Assembly: GCA_021229015.1 (NCBI GenBank)
Contig: CM037783.1
Span: forward strand, 26,852,154 to 26,916,153
DNA length: 64,000 nt
From: Solen grandis
Lineage: Eukaryota > Mollusca > Bivalvia > Adapedonta > Solenidae
Reading direction: 5' to 3'
Both the position numbers and the translations under genes were made by a program. Under the pieces are notes generated by a model, which was not told the DNA's origin, made no database searches, and worked only from the letters and a program-made list of their open reading frames with translations. Positions 12,481-23,144 of this stretch are shown here, in pieces (the stretch's first letter is position 1; each line of letters opens with the position of its first letter).

Positions 12481-12862
12481 AATGGCATATCATTTTTTGG
12501 ATGCTGTTACATCATTGTTTATGCATGTTGTAATAATTTTGTTGTAACTGTATGTTTTATATATTTTATTGTTTCCTTCATGTGGATCATAAGGAAGATT
12601 GGTTCTAACCAAATAAAAAAAGACTTGACTTATTTACACTAACAGCAGCAGAGATTTTAGCCTTAGACTTATTCAAACCTTAGATGGGATAGATGACTGT
12701 CATTAATTGTTATGTCAGCTGAAAGCACACTGACATAACATAAGTAGCCATTTTTGCAAATTTACATTAGTTTTACACTGACAGCATTCTTGCTGTAACA
12801 AAATTACTGGCAACGCAATAACATAATATTTATGATTATATCTGGGAGTTAACAAAATTAAC

Positions 12863-13029
12863 ATAATGGCATACATGTAGTTTGTATATAAATGAACATG
12901 AAACATAATGGCATACATGTAGTTTGTATATAAATGAACATGAAACATAATGGCATACATGTAGTTTGTATATAAATGAACATGAAACATAATGGCATAC
13001 ATGTAGTTTGTATATAAATGAACATGAAT
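12863..13029. repeat. 42-bp tandem repeat, about 4 copies
   Basis: Unit begins ATAATGGCATACATGTAGTT and ends AATGAACATGAAAC. Because 42 is a multiple of three, two minus-strand frames stay open as repeated peptides. Those frames are a by-product and not a gene. It lies about 370 bp upstream of the HEPN-NACHT gene. Confidence 0.95.
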
Positions 13030-13383
13030 ATAAAACACAGAGACTGGTTTATAGTGTACAATCATAATTATGTAACCTATTTTAGATAATATGTTAAAAG
13101 TTCCAAGTGTCTGTTATTGTTTATAATGGATAATAATGTACAAACCTCATCAGTACATTCTGTTACTTTCAACATTTTTTTCAGCCTTATTTTTTTAAGT
13201 CAGATAAATTGGAGCCTATATAAAAAAAAATTGTTCAGGTTTGCTAGGGGGCCTATACCTGAATTCTTTGGATACACTAAATTGGAAAAAGAATCATAAG
13301 TATATTGAAATATTCTTACAAATACATGTACAGAAGTCATGCCTTCTGTTCTTATATATTTTCCAGGTCATGTGAGTACACAC

Positions 13384-13393
13384 ATCACGTGAG
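13384..13393. promoter_or_regulatory. CACGTG E-box in the 5' leader of the HEPN-NACHT gene
   Basis: TCACGTGA palindrome about 45 bp before the start codon. It fits the core bound by bHLH-ZIP factors (MYC/USF/MITF class). It may lie in transcribed leader, since splice-acceptor-like TTTTCCAG and TTTTGTCAG lie around it. Function is a guess from the motif alone. Confidence 0.25.
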
Positions 13394-13435
13394 GGGATTT
13401 TGTCAGGAAAGACTACTTCCTCCCACCAGACAAAG

Positions 13436-13993
13436 ATGGCTGTACCCCACCAGGATCAAATAAAAGACAAGAACTACCATAACTGGGTCCGGGCGGGGCT
13501 TGCACTGAAGTACACTAAGGAAGGAATAGAGTCCTTCATTGATGATGAAACAAGAGAGTTCCACTCATCCCTGGTGAAGCAACTTGGTCAACAGCCGCCA
13601 CAGAACTGTGGCCTGTGTACCATAGACAACTTGCTGCCTCACAAGTCATCTGCATGTCCAGGAAATAAATATAAGTGTATTTGTTCAAAAAATGTTAACA
13701 ACCGCCGTGATTGTCCAAATATTATATGTGGGACACTTTGTACTGCTATAATATCAGCACACAGGCTTAGGGGACCTGCTTGGAAGAATTCTCACATGTC
13801 CCAGTGGGCCACAGACCACTGGGAAATAGGGAAGAACTATCTTCCCATTACAGGAGGGTACTTAAATGTTACATCAGCCAAGCACACAGACTTAAGTGGA
13901 CTTGTCAACATTGGGGTAAACCTAGTGAATATAACCAATCGACACAAGTTTACAAGGACCAAAATAGATGGCTCACCAGATGATTTTTGCCAG
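13436..13993 (+). CDS. HEPN-NACHT NLR-like gene, exon 1 (DZIP3-type HEPN, N-terminal part)
   Basis: First coding exon, 186 codons, phase 0 out. I choose the ATG at 13436 because it sits in a strong context (AAAGATGG); the frame is open further upstream but without another ATG. The sequence starts MAVPHQDQ, then WVRAGLALKYTKEGIESF, then a cysteine-rich block (CGLC, C.GNKYKCIC, CPNIICG) and HRLRGPAWKN..MSQW, ending DDFCQ before the donor CAG|GTAATC. This order (W.R.GLAL.YT..G, paired cysteines, HR...P.WKN, W) is what I recall of the large bivalve family annotated as DZIP3-like with HEPN_DZIP3. The HEPN active motif is in the next exon. No signal peptide or membrane segment, so cytosolic. Intron retention would stop at 14041. 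Confidence 0.85.
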
Positions 13994-14152
13994 GTAATCA
14001 ATCTGGGACTGTATTTTCTGGAAAATTTTAACCTTATTTGATAAAATTTTCAGTGTTTGGCCAATTTTATGTCCCCCCACAAAAAAAATCCTGAATTATG
14101 ACCCATTTCAAAGAAAAAGGGCATATTATAATGCAAATATTGGTAGGTTTTT

Positions 14153-14613
14153 ATGCCACCACCAAAAAAGGGGAGGGGGTGGGTGGGGGAAGTATAGATT
14201 TGCCTTTGTCCGTACGTACGAAAGTCTGTCCAAAAGTGTTTGTACTACATATGACTTGATACTTTATGGATATTATTATTTAGGACAAGAACTTGTTCAC
14301 CTGGGTATTTTCATGGAACCACCATCGAAGTTGACAGTGTTATGGGCCTTTGTTTTTGAAAAATATGGAATTTTATGCTTGTGACGTACCTAACTCTGAA
14401 AGTATTTGAACCACAGACTTGAAACTTCATGGATATATTAATCAGGACATGAACTTGTGCACTTAGGTATTTTTATTGAACCTTCATTAAAGTTGGCAGA
14501 GTTGTGGGCCTTTGTTTTTGAAAAATATGGAAATTTATGCTTTTGACGCACGTAATTCTGAAACTTCATGAATATATATAATGAAGTCATGAACTTGTGC
14601 ATCTGAGTTTTTT
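14153..14613 (+). repeat. Helentron-like repeat, ATGCC family (older copy)
   Basis: Begins ATGCCACCACCAAAAAAGG and has roughly 190-bp internal units marked by GGGCCTTTGTTTTTGAAAAA and GAACTTGTGCAC. The 3' end is not visible, because a second element begins at 14614. Confidence 0.5.
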
Positions 14614-14826
14614 ATGCCCCCTACCAAAAAGTGAGGCATATAGATTTGCCTATATCTGTCCGTCCATCCCAAAACTGTGACACAGGTAACTCTGAATGTA
14701 TTTGTGCTACAGATATTAAACTTCTTGGATATATTACTCAGGACATGACTTGCGCTCTTGGGTGTTGGTCTTTGTGTTGGAAAATGCGATTGGTGGGAGC
14801 ATCTGTGTCCTCTGGACACATTTCTA
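14614..14826 (+). mobile_element. Short helentron/HINE-like element, ATGCCCCC family
   Basis: 5' end TTTTT|ATGCCCCCTACC followed by GTGAGGCATA (hairpin potential). The 3' end has GGGAGCAT (inverted against ATGCCCCC), then the perfect hairpin TGTGTCC-TCT-GGACACA, then TTTCTAG|T. CTAGT is the classic Helitron-type 3' terminus (CTRRT). This is the cleanest short example of the architecture in the window. Confidence 0.7.
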
Positions 14827-15829
14827 GTTTAGTTTATTGAGAGAGCTTGGGCCCACATTCCTCAAACTATCAATTATTGCTTCATCCATTTCTAAGTTGT
14901 TTAAAGCGTATTTCAATGAAAATAAAGGCTTTGAATTACCCATTTGTCAGCCGGAGGTTATATGATCCCAATAGTAAAACTGAGGTATTTCAAAAACCTT
15001 GTAAAAGAACAAAGTCCAATGGATAAAAATTACAATGAATAATGGTCAAAATGTTGGAAAACAAATACAGATGAAATCATGAAAGTATAAAATATTTTAT
15101 ATTTCAGTCCACTTGAAGATTAAATACAATAGACTCAACATTCATTAGTTACCAGGCTGATTGAGTACACCATGATTAAGACAGTCACCTGCCTATAGGT
15201 TTACTCTTATATCAAGACATTCAAAAGATGGTTGCCAGAGCACATTTTGTTGTTTTAGGTTTAAATTAATATTTGATTAAATTTTCAATCAGTGTTTTCA
15301 TTATTCATAAATAAGTAGCATTTTAAATAATAAAAGCTCATTTCACCAAAGGATCAACGATAGCTGGTATAATTTGCTTATTTAAATTGACCAATCAGTG
15401 ACCATGGAAAAAATCTCAAATGTATGTTTATTTTCCAATGAAAAATGAGTGGAATTATACACAAGCAAGTAGATTTGGTGTTCTGGAAGTTCTCATTGAT
15501 TTATTTAGGTTTATGTCTCATTTCGGAGTGAAATGGTCTGAAGTAAATACTTACTATATTCTGAGAAGTATTCATATTCTAATATAAGTAATTATTTTCT
15601 AAGATGTATGCATATTTTGTATCGTGAAGCATTATTAAGTCTGCAGGTTTGAGAACATATACTGAACATATAACATAGAACATATACTGTGCTTGTAATG
15701 AGCAGCTGGTAAGATAAGAGAGAAAGAGGGAGATGGTCTAGTGCTTGAATACATGACTCTGGATCTGAAGATAACTGTCATGACTTTTGATATGAAGTAG
15801 CCATTATTAGTCTTCCTGTCTGGTTACAG

Positions 15830-15988
15830 TGCAGAAGTGCAAGAAATGAAATCTTACACAATGCAAGCCAGTCCCTGACTGATGATGAACTGAGTGACTA
15901 TCTCACCATTATGAGGGGGACACTCCAGTGTACAGCTGCCCTGCGTAGTGACCCTTCAGCACAGCGGTCTCTCATCAAACTGTCACAG
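15830..15988 (+). CDS. HEPN-NACHT NLR-like gene, exon 2 (HEPN active-site motif)
   Basis: A 159-bp internal exon, phase 0 at both ends, bounded by TTACAG| and CAG|GTAAGA. It encodes 53 residues (187-239 of the joined protein) beginning CRSARNEILH. RNEILH matches the HEPN signature R-[N/D/H]-x3-H exactly (R191, H196), the pair that forms the RNase site in active HEPN proteins. It is followed by SLTDDELSDYL, helical and typical of the last helix of the DZIP3-type HEPN fold. The alternative acceptor 5 bases downstream would give an early stop, so this boundary is well supported. Whether the domain cuts RNA or only dimerises cannot be read from the sequence. Confidence 0.85.
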
Positions 15989-16607
15989 GTAAGATGTTGT
16001 AATGTTCTTCTCTTGCGTTATGCACTTTGTTGATATATACTGAGATCATTGTATAAAAGAATGAGTCTTGACCCGAAGACAGGAGGTTTGTTGTACATTG
16101 ATTATACACTATATACACAGCATAGTGATTCAGACCTATACTTCCATTATAACTTCTAAGATCTAACACTGTCTAATCTGCTAGAACTCCATACCTTAAT
16201 GCTGGCCATGCCAGTAGATGAGGCTTATCAGTTGTAGTACCACTGGTCATAGCAGATTTATTGGTAATTTTCTTCACTTTGGCCCAGTCGTTGGACACCA
16301 GCTGTTTTGGGAAGATTGTTATTGACATTGTTAAAGGGATTTGAGTGTTGTGAGTGAAAAGTCTGAAATTTTAATTAAGGATTTACACTGGGGTTTTTTG
16401 GGGACAAACTGAAATATTTAATGGGTAATCCAGTCCAGTTAAAATTCATAACTGTCCAAGTTCATTCTTCATTATTAAGTTATTAATTGCTAAATACATT
16501 TACAACAATCTAATTTCTCACCTGTTCTATGATTACTTAACTAATAGTCCTTTCAGGACCATCTTATCACCAACAAGTTTATTATGTTTTTCTAATCTAT
16601 ATAAAAG

Positions 16608-16720
16608 CAGCTGTAGTGGTTGAGCAGTTAGAGCCTGCACCAAATGAGTGGAGGTTGTTGGTTTGATACCCTGCTGCAACACACCAAAGTCATTACATAT
16701 GTACTGATATATTAGCCTTA
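16608..16720 (+). mobile_element. tRNA-derived SINE copy
   Basis: GTAGTGGTTGAGCAGTTAGAG resembles a Pol III A box region and GGTTTGATACC a B box, about 45 bp apart, followed by CACACCAAAGTCATTACATA. The same layout recurs 260 bp downstream. Stems are decayed, so it is not a functional tRNA. Confidence 0.5.
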
Positions 16721-16865
16721 CTTTGCGCTCAGCATATTTTGGGCAGTTCAGGACTGGCTGGTCTGTTTGGAGATAATTGAAGTATTCAGTTGCTTGATCA
16801 TTTGCATATTGTTTGTAAATTACAAAAGAACTGTGATAGTTTATCAACCCAACTGTTAGATTTGA

Positions 16866-16965
16866 AAAAAGTTCAAGTGATTGAGTGGATAAAGTGTCCG
16901 ACCCCATGAGCTGGAGGATATCAGTTCAGTACCCAGCTACAGCACACGGAAGTCATTCATTATAC
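16866..16965 (+). mobile_element. tRNA-derived SINE copy (second, related)
   Basis: AAGTGATTGAGTGGATAAAG (A box-like), CAGTTCAGTACCC (decayed B box) and CACACGGAAGTCATTCAT, parallel to the copy at 16608. The tail is cut by the next repeat. Confidence 0.45.
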
Positions 16966-17700
16966 CCCCAGATGCAAAGTATCTGGAAGCTATATTGGAG
17001 TCACGTCCATCAGTTGGTCGATCGGTCTGTCGGTCGGTCCATCTGTAGATGAGATTTGTCCAGCCTATTTCTCAGCTACCTTTGCTCAGATTTTGATCAT
17101 ATTTTATAATGGTAAGTACCAAGCATAGTTGTGCATGTCATTGGCATATCTTGATTCGCTTGATTTTAAAAGAGTAATGGCACTTTATTATATTTCTCAA
17201 ATAGATTTTGTCCGCACTATTTTTCAGCTACTTTATGTTGGATTTTGATTTAACTTCATAGTAACATTAATTACCAACCTTAATTGTGCATATCTTTGGT
17301 ACTTTTTTTTTGATTTTAAATTGGCCCTTTTTTTTTAAATTTTTTTATTTATTGGATCCCTTTAGTCAGATTTTGATTTAGTTTCATAGCATTTATAAAT
17401 ATTAAGCTAAGTTGTGCATATTGTTGTCAGCTGGATTTAAATGAGTTATGTTCCTTTGTTATATTTATTGATATATTCTGTCAACACTATTTCTTAGCTT
17501 CTTTACTTGAACTTTACAACAATTATAAATACCAAGTCTGCTTGCTCATATTACTCCCTCCATGTCATCTTTCTTGAATATGTTTTATCTGCTCTATTTC
17601 TCAGCAACTGTTGGTCAGATATTGATATAACTTCACACCATTTATAAGTACCAACCAAATATTTTTATCTGTGGTACATGTATAAGTGTATCAGAGCTCT
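16966..17700 (+). repeat. Helentron-like repeat, CCCCCAGATG family
   Basis: Starts CCCCCAGATGCAAAGTATCT (hairpin CCAGAT..ATCTGG), then a run of TCGGTCGG/TCGGTCTG units, then diverged units of about 110-130 bp with TATTTCTCAGCTAC and AGATTTTGAT. No clear 3' end is visible before the poly-T at 17708. Confidence 0.5.
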
Positions 17701-17733
17701 ACCCATTATTTTTTTTGTGTGTGTGTTTTTATT

Positions 17734-18382
17734 ATGCCCCCCTTCGAAGAAGAGGGGGTATATTGCTTTGCTCATGTCGGTCGGTCGGTCCATAGGTCGG
17801 TCCGTCGGTCTGTCGGTAGACCAGACCTTGTCCGAGTGATAACTTATGTTCTGTTTGACCTTTAAGTCTCAAACTTCATGTGGTTGTTGCTCATGATTAG
17901 TAAATGACCCCTATTGATTTTGATGTCATTACCTCAAAGGTCAAGGTCACAAGGTCACATGTTGTGTATGTATAATACCAGACCTTGTCCGAGTGATAAC
18001 TTAAGTTCTATTTGACCTTTAAGTCTCAAACTTCTTGTGGTTGTTGCTAATCAAGGTCACAAGGTTACATTTGTATATATGTTTGATGACTTGGCCTTGT
18101 CCAAATAAAATTTTAGTCCTATTTCAGACTATATGTGGTTGTTCCTTATAATGAGTAGATGACCTCTATTGATTTGGGTGTCAACATCCAAAGGTCAAGT
18201 TCACAATGTCAGTAAATGTTTAGTTCCACATTTTAGCACATTATATTTTCACTCAAATTTTTGAAGTTTGAGAATTTTTTGTGACAAGCCAACATTATGA
18301 AGGCAAACTCCTTGCATGTAATATAGCTATATACATATTATGGCATATGAGGGGGGCATATATGTTTCACAAACATTTCTTG
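17734..18382 (+). mobile_element. Helentron/HINE-like element, ATGCCCCCC family
   Basis: 5' terminus ATGCCCCCCTTCGAAGAAGA then GGGGG (terminal hairpin). The 3' side has GGGGGGCATA (inverted copy), the hairpin TGTTT-CAC-AAACA, then TTTCTTG|T. Internal units contain CCTTGTCCGAGTGATAACTT, CCTATTGATTT and AAGGTCAAGGTCAC. Non-coding. Confidence 0.75.
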
Positions 18383-19957
18383 TTTGTGTATGACAGTCAC
18401 TCACAACTATAGTACCTACATTCTGAGGGTCCGTTTCTCTACATTTAAAACTGAATAACCTTTCAATTTTGTATGAATGATGGAATGATTGAACAGAATT
18501 CTACAATACAGATATGCTGCGATTCAGCCAAAGTATTGAAAACTCAATTTTGATTAATGGGACACAATCATTGCATGTAGTATAAAAGCACAGAAAAACT
18601 ATTTTCCCTAGGATGTTGCGTAACTCACTTTACCACGTGGAGGAGTACAGTTTCTTTCGAATGCAAAGGTGGCTCATGCCAGAATTTGGATGGTGGATGT
18701 GCAGGTTTCAGTTATTCAGTGGTATTTCAATGGTCCATATAGAAAGTTTGAATTATGATAAAAACCCGTATAACCGCCTTATAATCATATCTACTATCTC
18801 TGATATATCAGAGACATCTCCAGGGGTTATTTGTTGCTGTATAGAATAGCTGATCAATACAGACTGATACAGGTGTATATCTGCTATCCGAAGTTACTAA
18901 AGACACAATAGGGAACCACAGCATTTATAAATAGAAACTGTGCTGTCTCTCAGTAGTACAAATCAAAGTGCTGATAGTTCTAAGAGAACCGTATTGTCTC
19001 ATTTCTTTTGTTTATCACAGTAAATGTAATAAACGGAGGTCAAATTTTCGCACAATGACAATAATCCCACTTTAACCTTATGGACATTAGATGAACGCAC
19101 CATTTGTTTCAACAGACTGATAACAATTAGCACATTGCCACTCTTACTCCTCCTATATTTCTATAGCCTTCAATGAAAATCATTTTATTTTAATATAAGT
19201 TTAATATTTGGAAAAACTAAGTTTCCCTGCATATTTGCAGCTTGTCAAACTTGACAACTTGACTTTCACTTGAGACACACACAACTTCAGTGCCTTCAGC
19301 GCTTTGATTATTTTTATCCTTCAACTTTTATAAAGAATGTCTGACATGGTAACAGTAACTGTGACAAAGCGGTATCTTGGGGTATTCATCATTTTCAATG
19401 ATAGTTCTTGGTTTTACTGTTTTATTAGCCTTACATGGTGCTGGGCATATAAGGTTAGTTGAGGACTGGCTTCAAATTCTCAAGAGAACTTAATTGAGTA
19501 TTGACATACTTTTAGTGAGACGTAATGGTTAAAACACTGTTGGTAGGATATTAAACCTAAGCAACAATCAAACAAGTTTATTTTGGTGGCCTTCCAGTTT
19601 GATGAAGACTATTTACTGAATCTACCTAACTAAGCTTATCTCTCAGCCTCGTTGATCAGGTCATGAGATGTTGGTAAAGCATGCATCTGGCTAGGTCATG
19701 ACAGATATCATTAACCATGATTTCAAAAAATGCAACTTTTGTTTCGTTATTTTAGGCAATCAAGTGGCACGTGTTTGATTTTTACTCAATAATTTGACAA
19801 TCTGGTACAAATGCATCTTGCATTGACAGAAAAGTTGGAAATGCTTTATGGACATTTCAGCAAACAACCTGATTTGAAAATTAAAAGAATATGTTTTCAC
19901 TAAATAAATTTGATTTGGAATAAGCTTGCTTAAAGAGGAAGATTTGAATTGCCTTTT

Positions 19958-20877
19958 AGCTCACCTGAGCACTTGTGCTCGGGTGAGCTTTTGTGATCGT
20001 ATTTTGTATGTCGTCCGTCGTCAACAATTGCTTGTGAACACTCTAATGAGAGGCCACAGTTTTGGCCCAATCTTCATGAAACTTGGTCAGGATGTTTGTC
20101 TACATGATATCTCGAATGAGTTCAAAATTGGGTCATGTGGGGTCAAAAACTAGGTCACCAGGTCAAATCTTAGAAAAACCTTGTGAACTCTCTATATAAG
20201 AGGCCACAGTTTTGGCCCAATCTTCATGAAACTTGGTCAGGATGTTTGTCTACATGATATCTCGAATGTGTTTGAAATTGGGTCACATGGAGTCAAAAAC
20301 TAGGTCACCAGGTCAAATCTTAGAAAAACCTTGTGAACATTCTAGAGGCCACAGTTTTGGCCCAATCTTCATGAAACTTGGTCAGGATGTTTGTCTACAT
20401 AATATCTCGGATGGGTTCGAAAATGGGTTATGTGGGGTCAAAAACTAGGTCACCAGGTCAAATCTTAGAAAAACCTTGTGAACACTCTAGAGGCCACAGT
20501 TTTAGCCCAATTTTTATGAAAGTTGGTCAGGGTGTTTGTCTGTCTACATGATAACTCAGATGATTTTGAAATTGGGTCATGTTGGGCCAAAAACAAGGTC
20601 ACCAGGTCAAATCTTAGATAATCCTTGTGAACACTCTAGAGGCCACAGTTTTAGCCCAATCTTAATTAACTTGGTCGAATGTTTTTTTCTTCATTAAACT
20701 TGATATGAATGATGACTGCATAAAATCCCAGTTGTGTGCAAATTCAGGTAGGATCAAAATGTAGGTCACTTAGTCAAATGTTAGAAAAACACTTTAGATG
20801 CCAGATTTTTTTTGTCATTATCCCTAACACAGCCATCTTACTCAGGTGAGCGGCACAGTGCCATCTTGGCCCTCTTG
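19958..20877 (+). mobile_element. Helentron/HINE-like element, 'AGCTCACC' family, DR2-core subtype
   Basis: 5' end TTTT|AGCTCACCTGAGCACTTGTG with the long terminal hairpin (GCTCACC..GGTGAGC). The 3' end reads CTCAGGTGAGCGGCACAGTG, then CCATCTTGGCCCTCTTG|T. About five units of 145-150 bp with TTTTGGCCCAATCTTCATGA. Four units carry AGGTCACCAGGTCA (20152, 20302, 20447, 20596). The short plus-strand frames inside are repeat by-products. Confidence 0.85.
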
Positions 20878-21094
20878 TTTGGGTCAGTCTGGTAAAGGTA
20901 AAAAAACATGTATATTTTAAGCAGAGACGTTTTAAGTGGCATGAAAGACAAGTCATATATCATTTTATATGATTATATATAGTGATATAGTTACAACTTC
21001 TTTTGTGCCTAACCCTTGTAATACAAAGTGCATGTGCAGCTTCTGTTATTATTGATCATATTTATTCTGTTACCAAGATATATTTTGTTTTCAG

Positions 21095-21872
21095 TTGGAG
21101 ACCTCAGCATTTGAGATTACTGATGAGAATATCAAAGAAGTCAGGCAGATGGCTGAACTGGCCATAAGGAATGAAGGGAGAAAGCAAGTTGAGGCTGTGA
21201 GGGATGAGGGAGAAAGGCAGAGAAATGAAGTACAAAATGAAGGCCGTGGTCAGGTTGATGTAGTAAAAAAAGAGGGGGATAAACAGAAACAGTCTGTAGC
21301 AAGCAGTGGTGTACAAGTAGAGAAGAGAGCCCTTGATAGTATTGGTATGGAGGGTGATAGACAAAGGGAAATGATGAAAACTGAGGGTGAGAAACAGAAA
21401 CAGTCTGTAGCAAGCAGTGGTGTACAAGCAGAGAAGAGAGCTCTCCACAGTATTGGTTTGGAGGGTGATAGACAAAGGGAAATGATGAAAACTGAGGGTG
21501 AGAAACAGAAACAGTCTGTAGCAAGCAGTGGTGTACAAGCAGAGAAGAGAACTCTTGATAGTATTGGTATGGAGGGTGATAGACAAAGGGAAATGATAAA
21601 AACTGAGGGTGAGAAACAGAAACAGTCTGTAACAAGCAGTGGTGTACAAGCAGAGAAGAGAGCTCTCCACAGTATTGGTTTGGAGGGTGATAGACAAAGG
21701 AAAATGATGAAAACTGAGGGTGAAGAAGCCAGAGGAGTTGCAATTGAGGCCGTACAAAGTGAAGGCATCCAGCAGGTTGCAACTGTGAAGGGTGAGGGGG
21801 ACCAACAGATACAGAAGATACAGCAGGCTGCAATAACCATGACAGATGCCCGATACCAGGAGGAGAGAAACC
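21095..21872 (+). CDS. HEPN-NACHT NLR-like gene, exon 3 (hendecad coiled coil)
   Basis: A 778-bp exon, phase 0 in and phase 1 out, after TTTTCAG|. I place the donor at ACC|GTAATG (21873) because its phase joins exon 4 as a CAG codon without breaking either frame. It encodes residues 240-498. After LETSAFEITDENIKEV come 11-residue steps starting with EG (EGRKQVEAVRD, EGERQRNEVQN, EGRGQVDVVKK), then a 37-residue tandem unit containing EGDRQREMMKTEGEKQKQSV, and a tail EGDQQIQKIQQAA. Strongly charged, Gln-rich and proline-free: a long helical coil, probably an oligomerising stalk between HEPN and NACHT. If the intron is retained, a stop follows 8 codons later (21896-21898), giving a HEPN-coil protein of 506 residues without NACHT. 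The open minus-strand frames here are shadows of the in-frame repeat. Confidence 0.8.
21275..21723 (+). repeat. 111-bp in-frame tandem repeat within exon 3
   Basis: Full units start at 21350, 21461 and 21572, with partial units before (from about 21275) and after (21683-21723). Units alternate in sequence (..LDSIGM, ..LHSIGL, ..LDSIGM, ..LHSIGL), which points to a 222-bp duplication of a pair. Confidence 0.95.
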
Positions 21873-22099
21873 GTAATGAACATTTGATTACCCTCTAGAT
21901 CCCATATTTAGACTGCCTACTTTCAGTTGTCCAGCATAATCACAGGCTGATCAAATAGTCATGATACCTATCTATGTATCTTGTGATAGGGTAAAACACA
22001 TTATATTACTTCATACATATTATCTCTTCAGTCTTGAATAGTTCGGCCTAATTTCTGGGTGCTCATTATAATATATACCTTTTTAACAAAGTAATATTT

Positions 22100-22848
22100 C
22101 AGTGTTTCTGCCAGCTTCAAAATTTTGAGGGTCATGTGTGACCCCCTTTCCTAATTTCTGAGGGTCATAGAGAAAATATGAGGGTCAGTGTTTAAATGCT
22201 TACAAAAATATAACGCAAACTCATGTACTCATGTCTTTCCCTTCACTAATACATATTTCACATCTCATTTTATGGTTTTCATAACGAAGCCAGGGAAATT
22301 TTTTTAACCAGGAATCGTTAAACTCATGTTTTACGGGTTTCGGTTTTTCTTTTTCCTGTATCTCCTCCGATTCGATCTTTTTATACGACTAGCATTTTGA
22401 AGCATTTGTTGCAGATCTGTAGTTTTTTCCACATTATTGGCGGTGTTATCCACACTCGTGGAAGGAACCGCAAAGAAATCTCCAATCCGTTTCTGTTTTT
22501 TCCGTTTTGGATCGTCTGCCATAATTGTGTATATAGAGACCGTGCAAGTCTGAAACGCGGATCCACACAATTATTTCCCCTTCATTATGCCGCAATTTAA
22601 ACATGCATTTTCACCGGAAGAGTGTCGGCTGTCAAGTAAACATTGCACTTACGCAGTTAGACTCGGATTTTTTAAATAATGTATCTGCTGGTATTTTATG
22701 TCAGATGTTACAGACTGTGAGACAAAAGTTAAGATTTATCTGAGACATTTTAGTTGCGTCAGAAAAAACGCACAAGGAGAATTTTACTGCGCCAACATTG
22801 AAATTATTGCGTCAAAGACGCAAGAAAAGCGCTCTCGCGGAAACACTG
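22100..22848 (-). mobile_element. hAT transposon deletion derivative with a TTF-type transposase N-terminus
   Basis: Inverted ends CAGTGTTTCTGCCAGC (22100, +) and CAGTGTTTCCGCGAGA (from 22848, -) with ATATTT directly outside both. On the minus strand an ATG near 22520 starts MADDPKRKKQKRIGDFF, running to LQQMLQNASR. In the next frame come KPVKHEFNDSWLKKFPWLRY and MRCEICISEGKDMST (22360-22225). The WL.KFPWLRYE..M.C..C pattern is the TTF-type zinc finger that opens hAT transposases of the ZNF862/C17orf113 type. One frameshift and the absence of the catalytic part make it a dead, internally deleted copy. Confidence 0.75.
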
Positions 22849-23144
22849 ATATTTATTATCATCTGGTGAGAAGTCTCAACTCTGTAAAGTCACAGAAAAA
22901 GCAGTCTGACTGAAGTACAGAATCTTCCAACGTAGCGTAGTGTATAGAGGAGGTGTGCTTTAGTCAGATTGCAGAAAAAATGGATACTTTGTCCACTTGG
23001 TTGCTGTGTACTCTTTGACTTATTATTAATGCTAGAGATATTTCTTAATTGTTGCTTTTATTAAGGAAAAGTATGATACTTTGATAGGAATATTAGACTT
23101 ACATATTTTAAGGGTTGTCTGCCATATACAGTATAGTGGGTTAT

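Larger units (their letters stand above)
14042..15829. other. Intron 1 of the HEPN-NACHT gene (13994-15829)
   Basis: The intron starts GTAATC and ends TTACAG. It holds two repeat copies (14153-14613 and 14614-14826) and otherwise AT-rich sequence without recognisable content (14830-15800). Confidence 0.75.
15989..21094. other. Intron 2 of the HEPN-NACHT gene
   Basis: Starts GTAAGA and ends TTTTCAG. It contains two tRNA-derived SINE heads (16.6 and 16.9 kb), helentron-like elements (16.96-17.7, 17.734-18.382 and 19.958-20.877 kb), and unremarkable AT-rich sequence between 18.4 and 19.95 kb. Confidence 0.75.

Noticed and set aside
12715..13065. Minus-strand frame of 116 codons with repeated MFHVHLYTNYMYAI
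   Set aside because: Produced by the 42-bp tandem repeat; a second frame over the same bases is open for the same reason.
21104..21883. Three overlapping long minus-strand open frames (196-259 codons)
   Set aside because: They mirror exon 3: the repeat period (111 bp) is a multiple of three, so several frames stay open. The plus frame has splice sites and protein logic; the minus frames do not.
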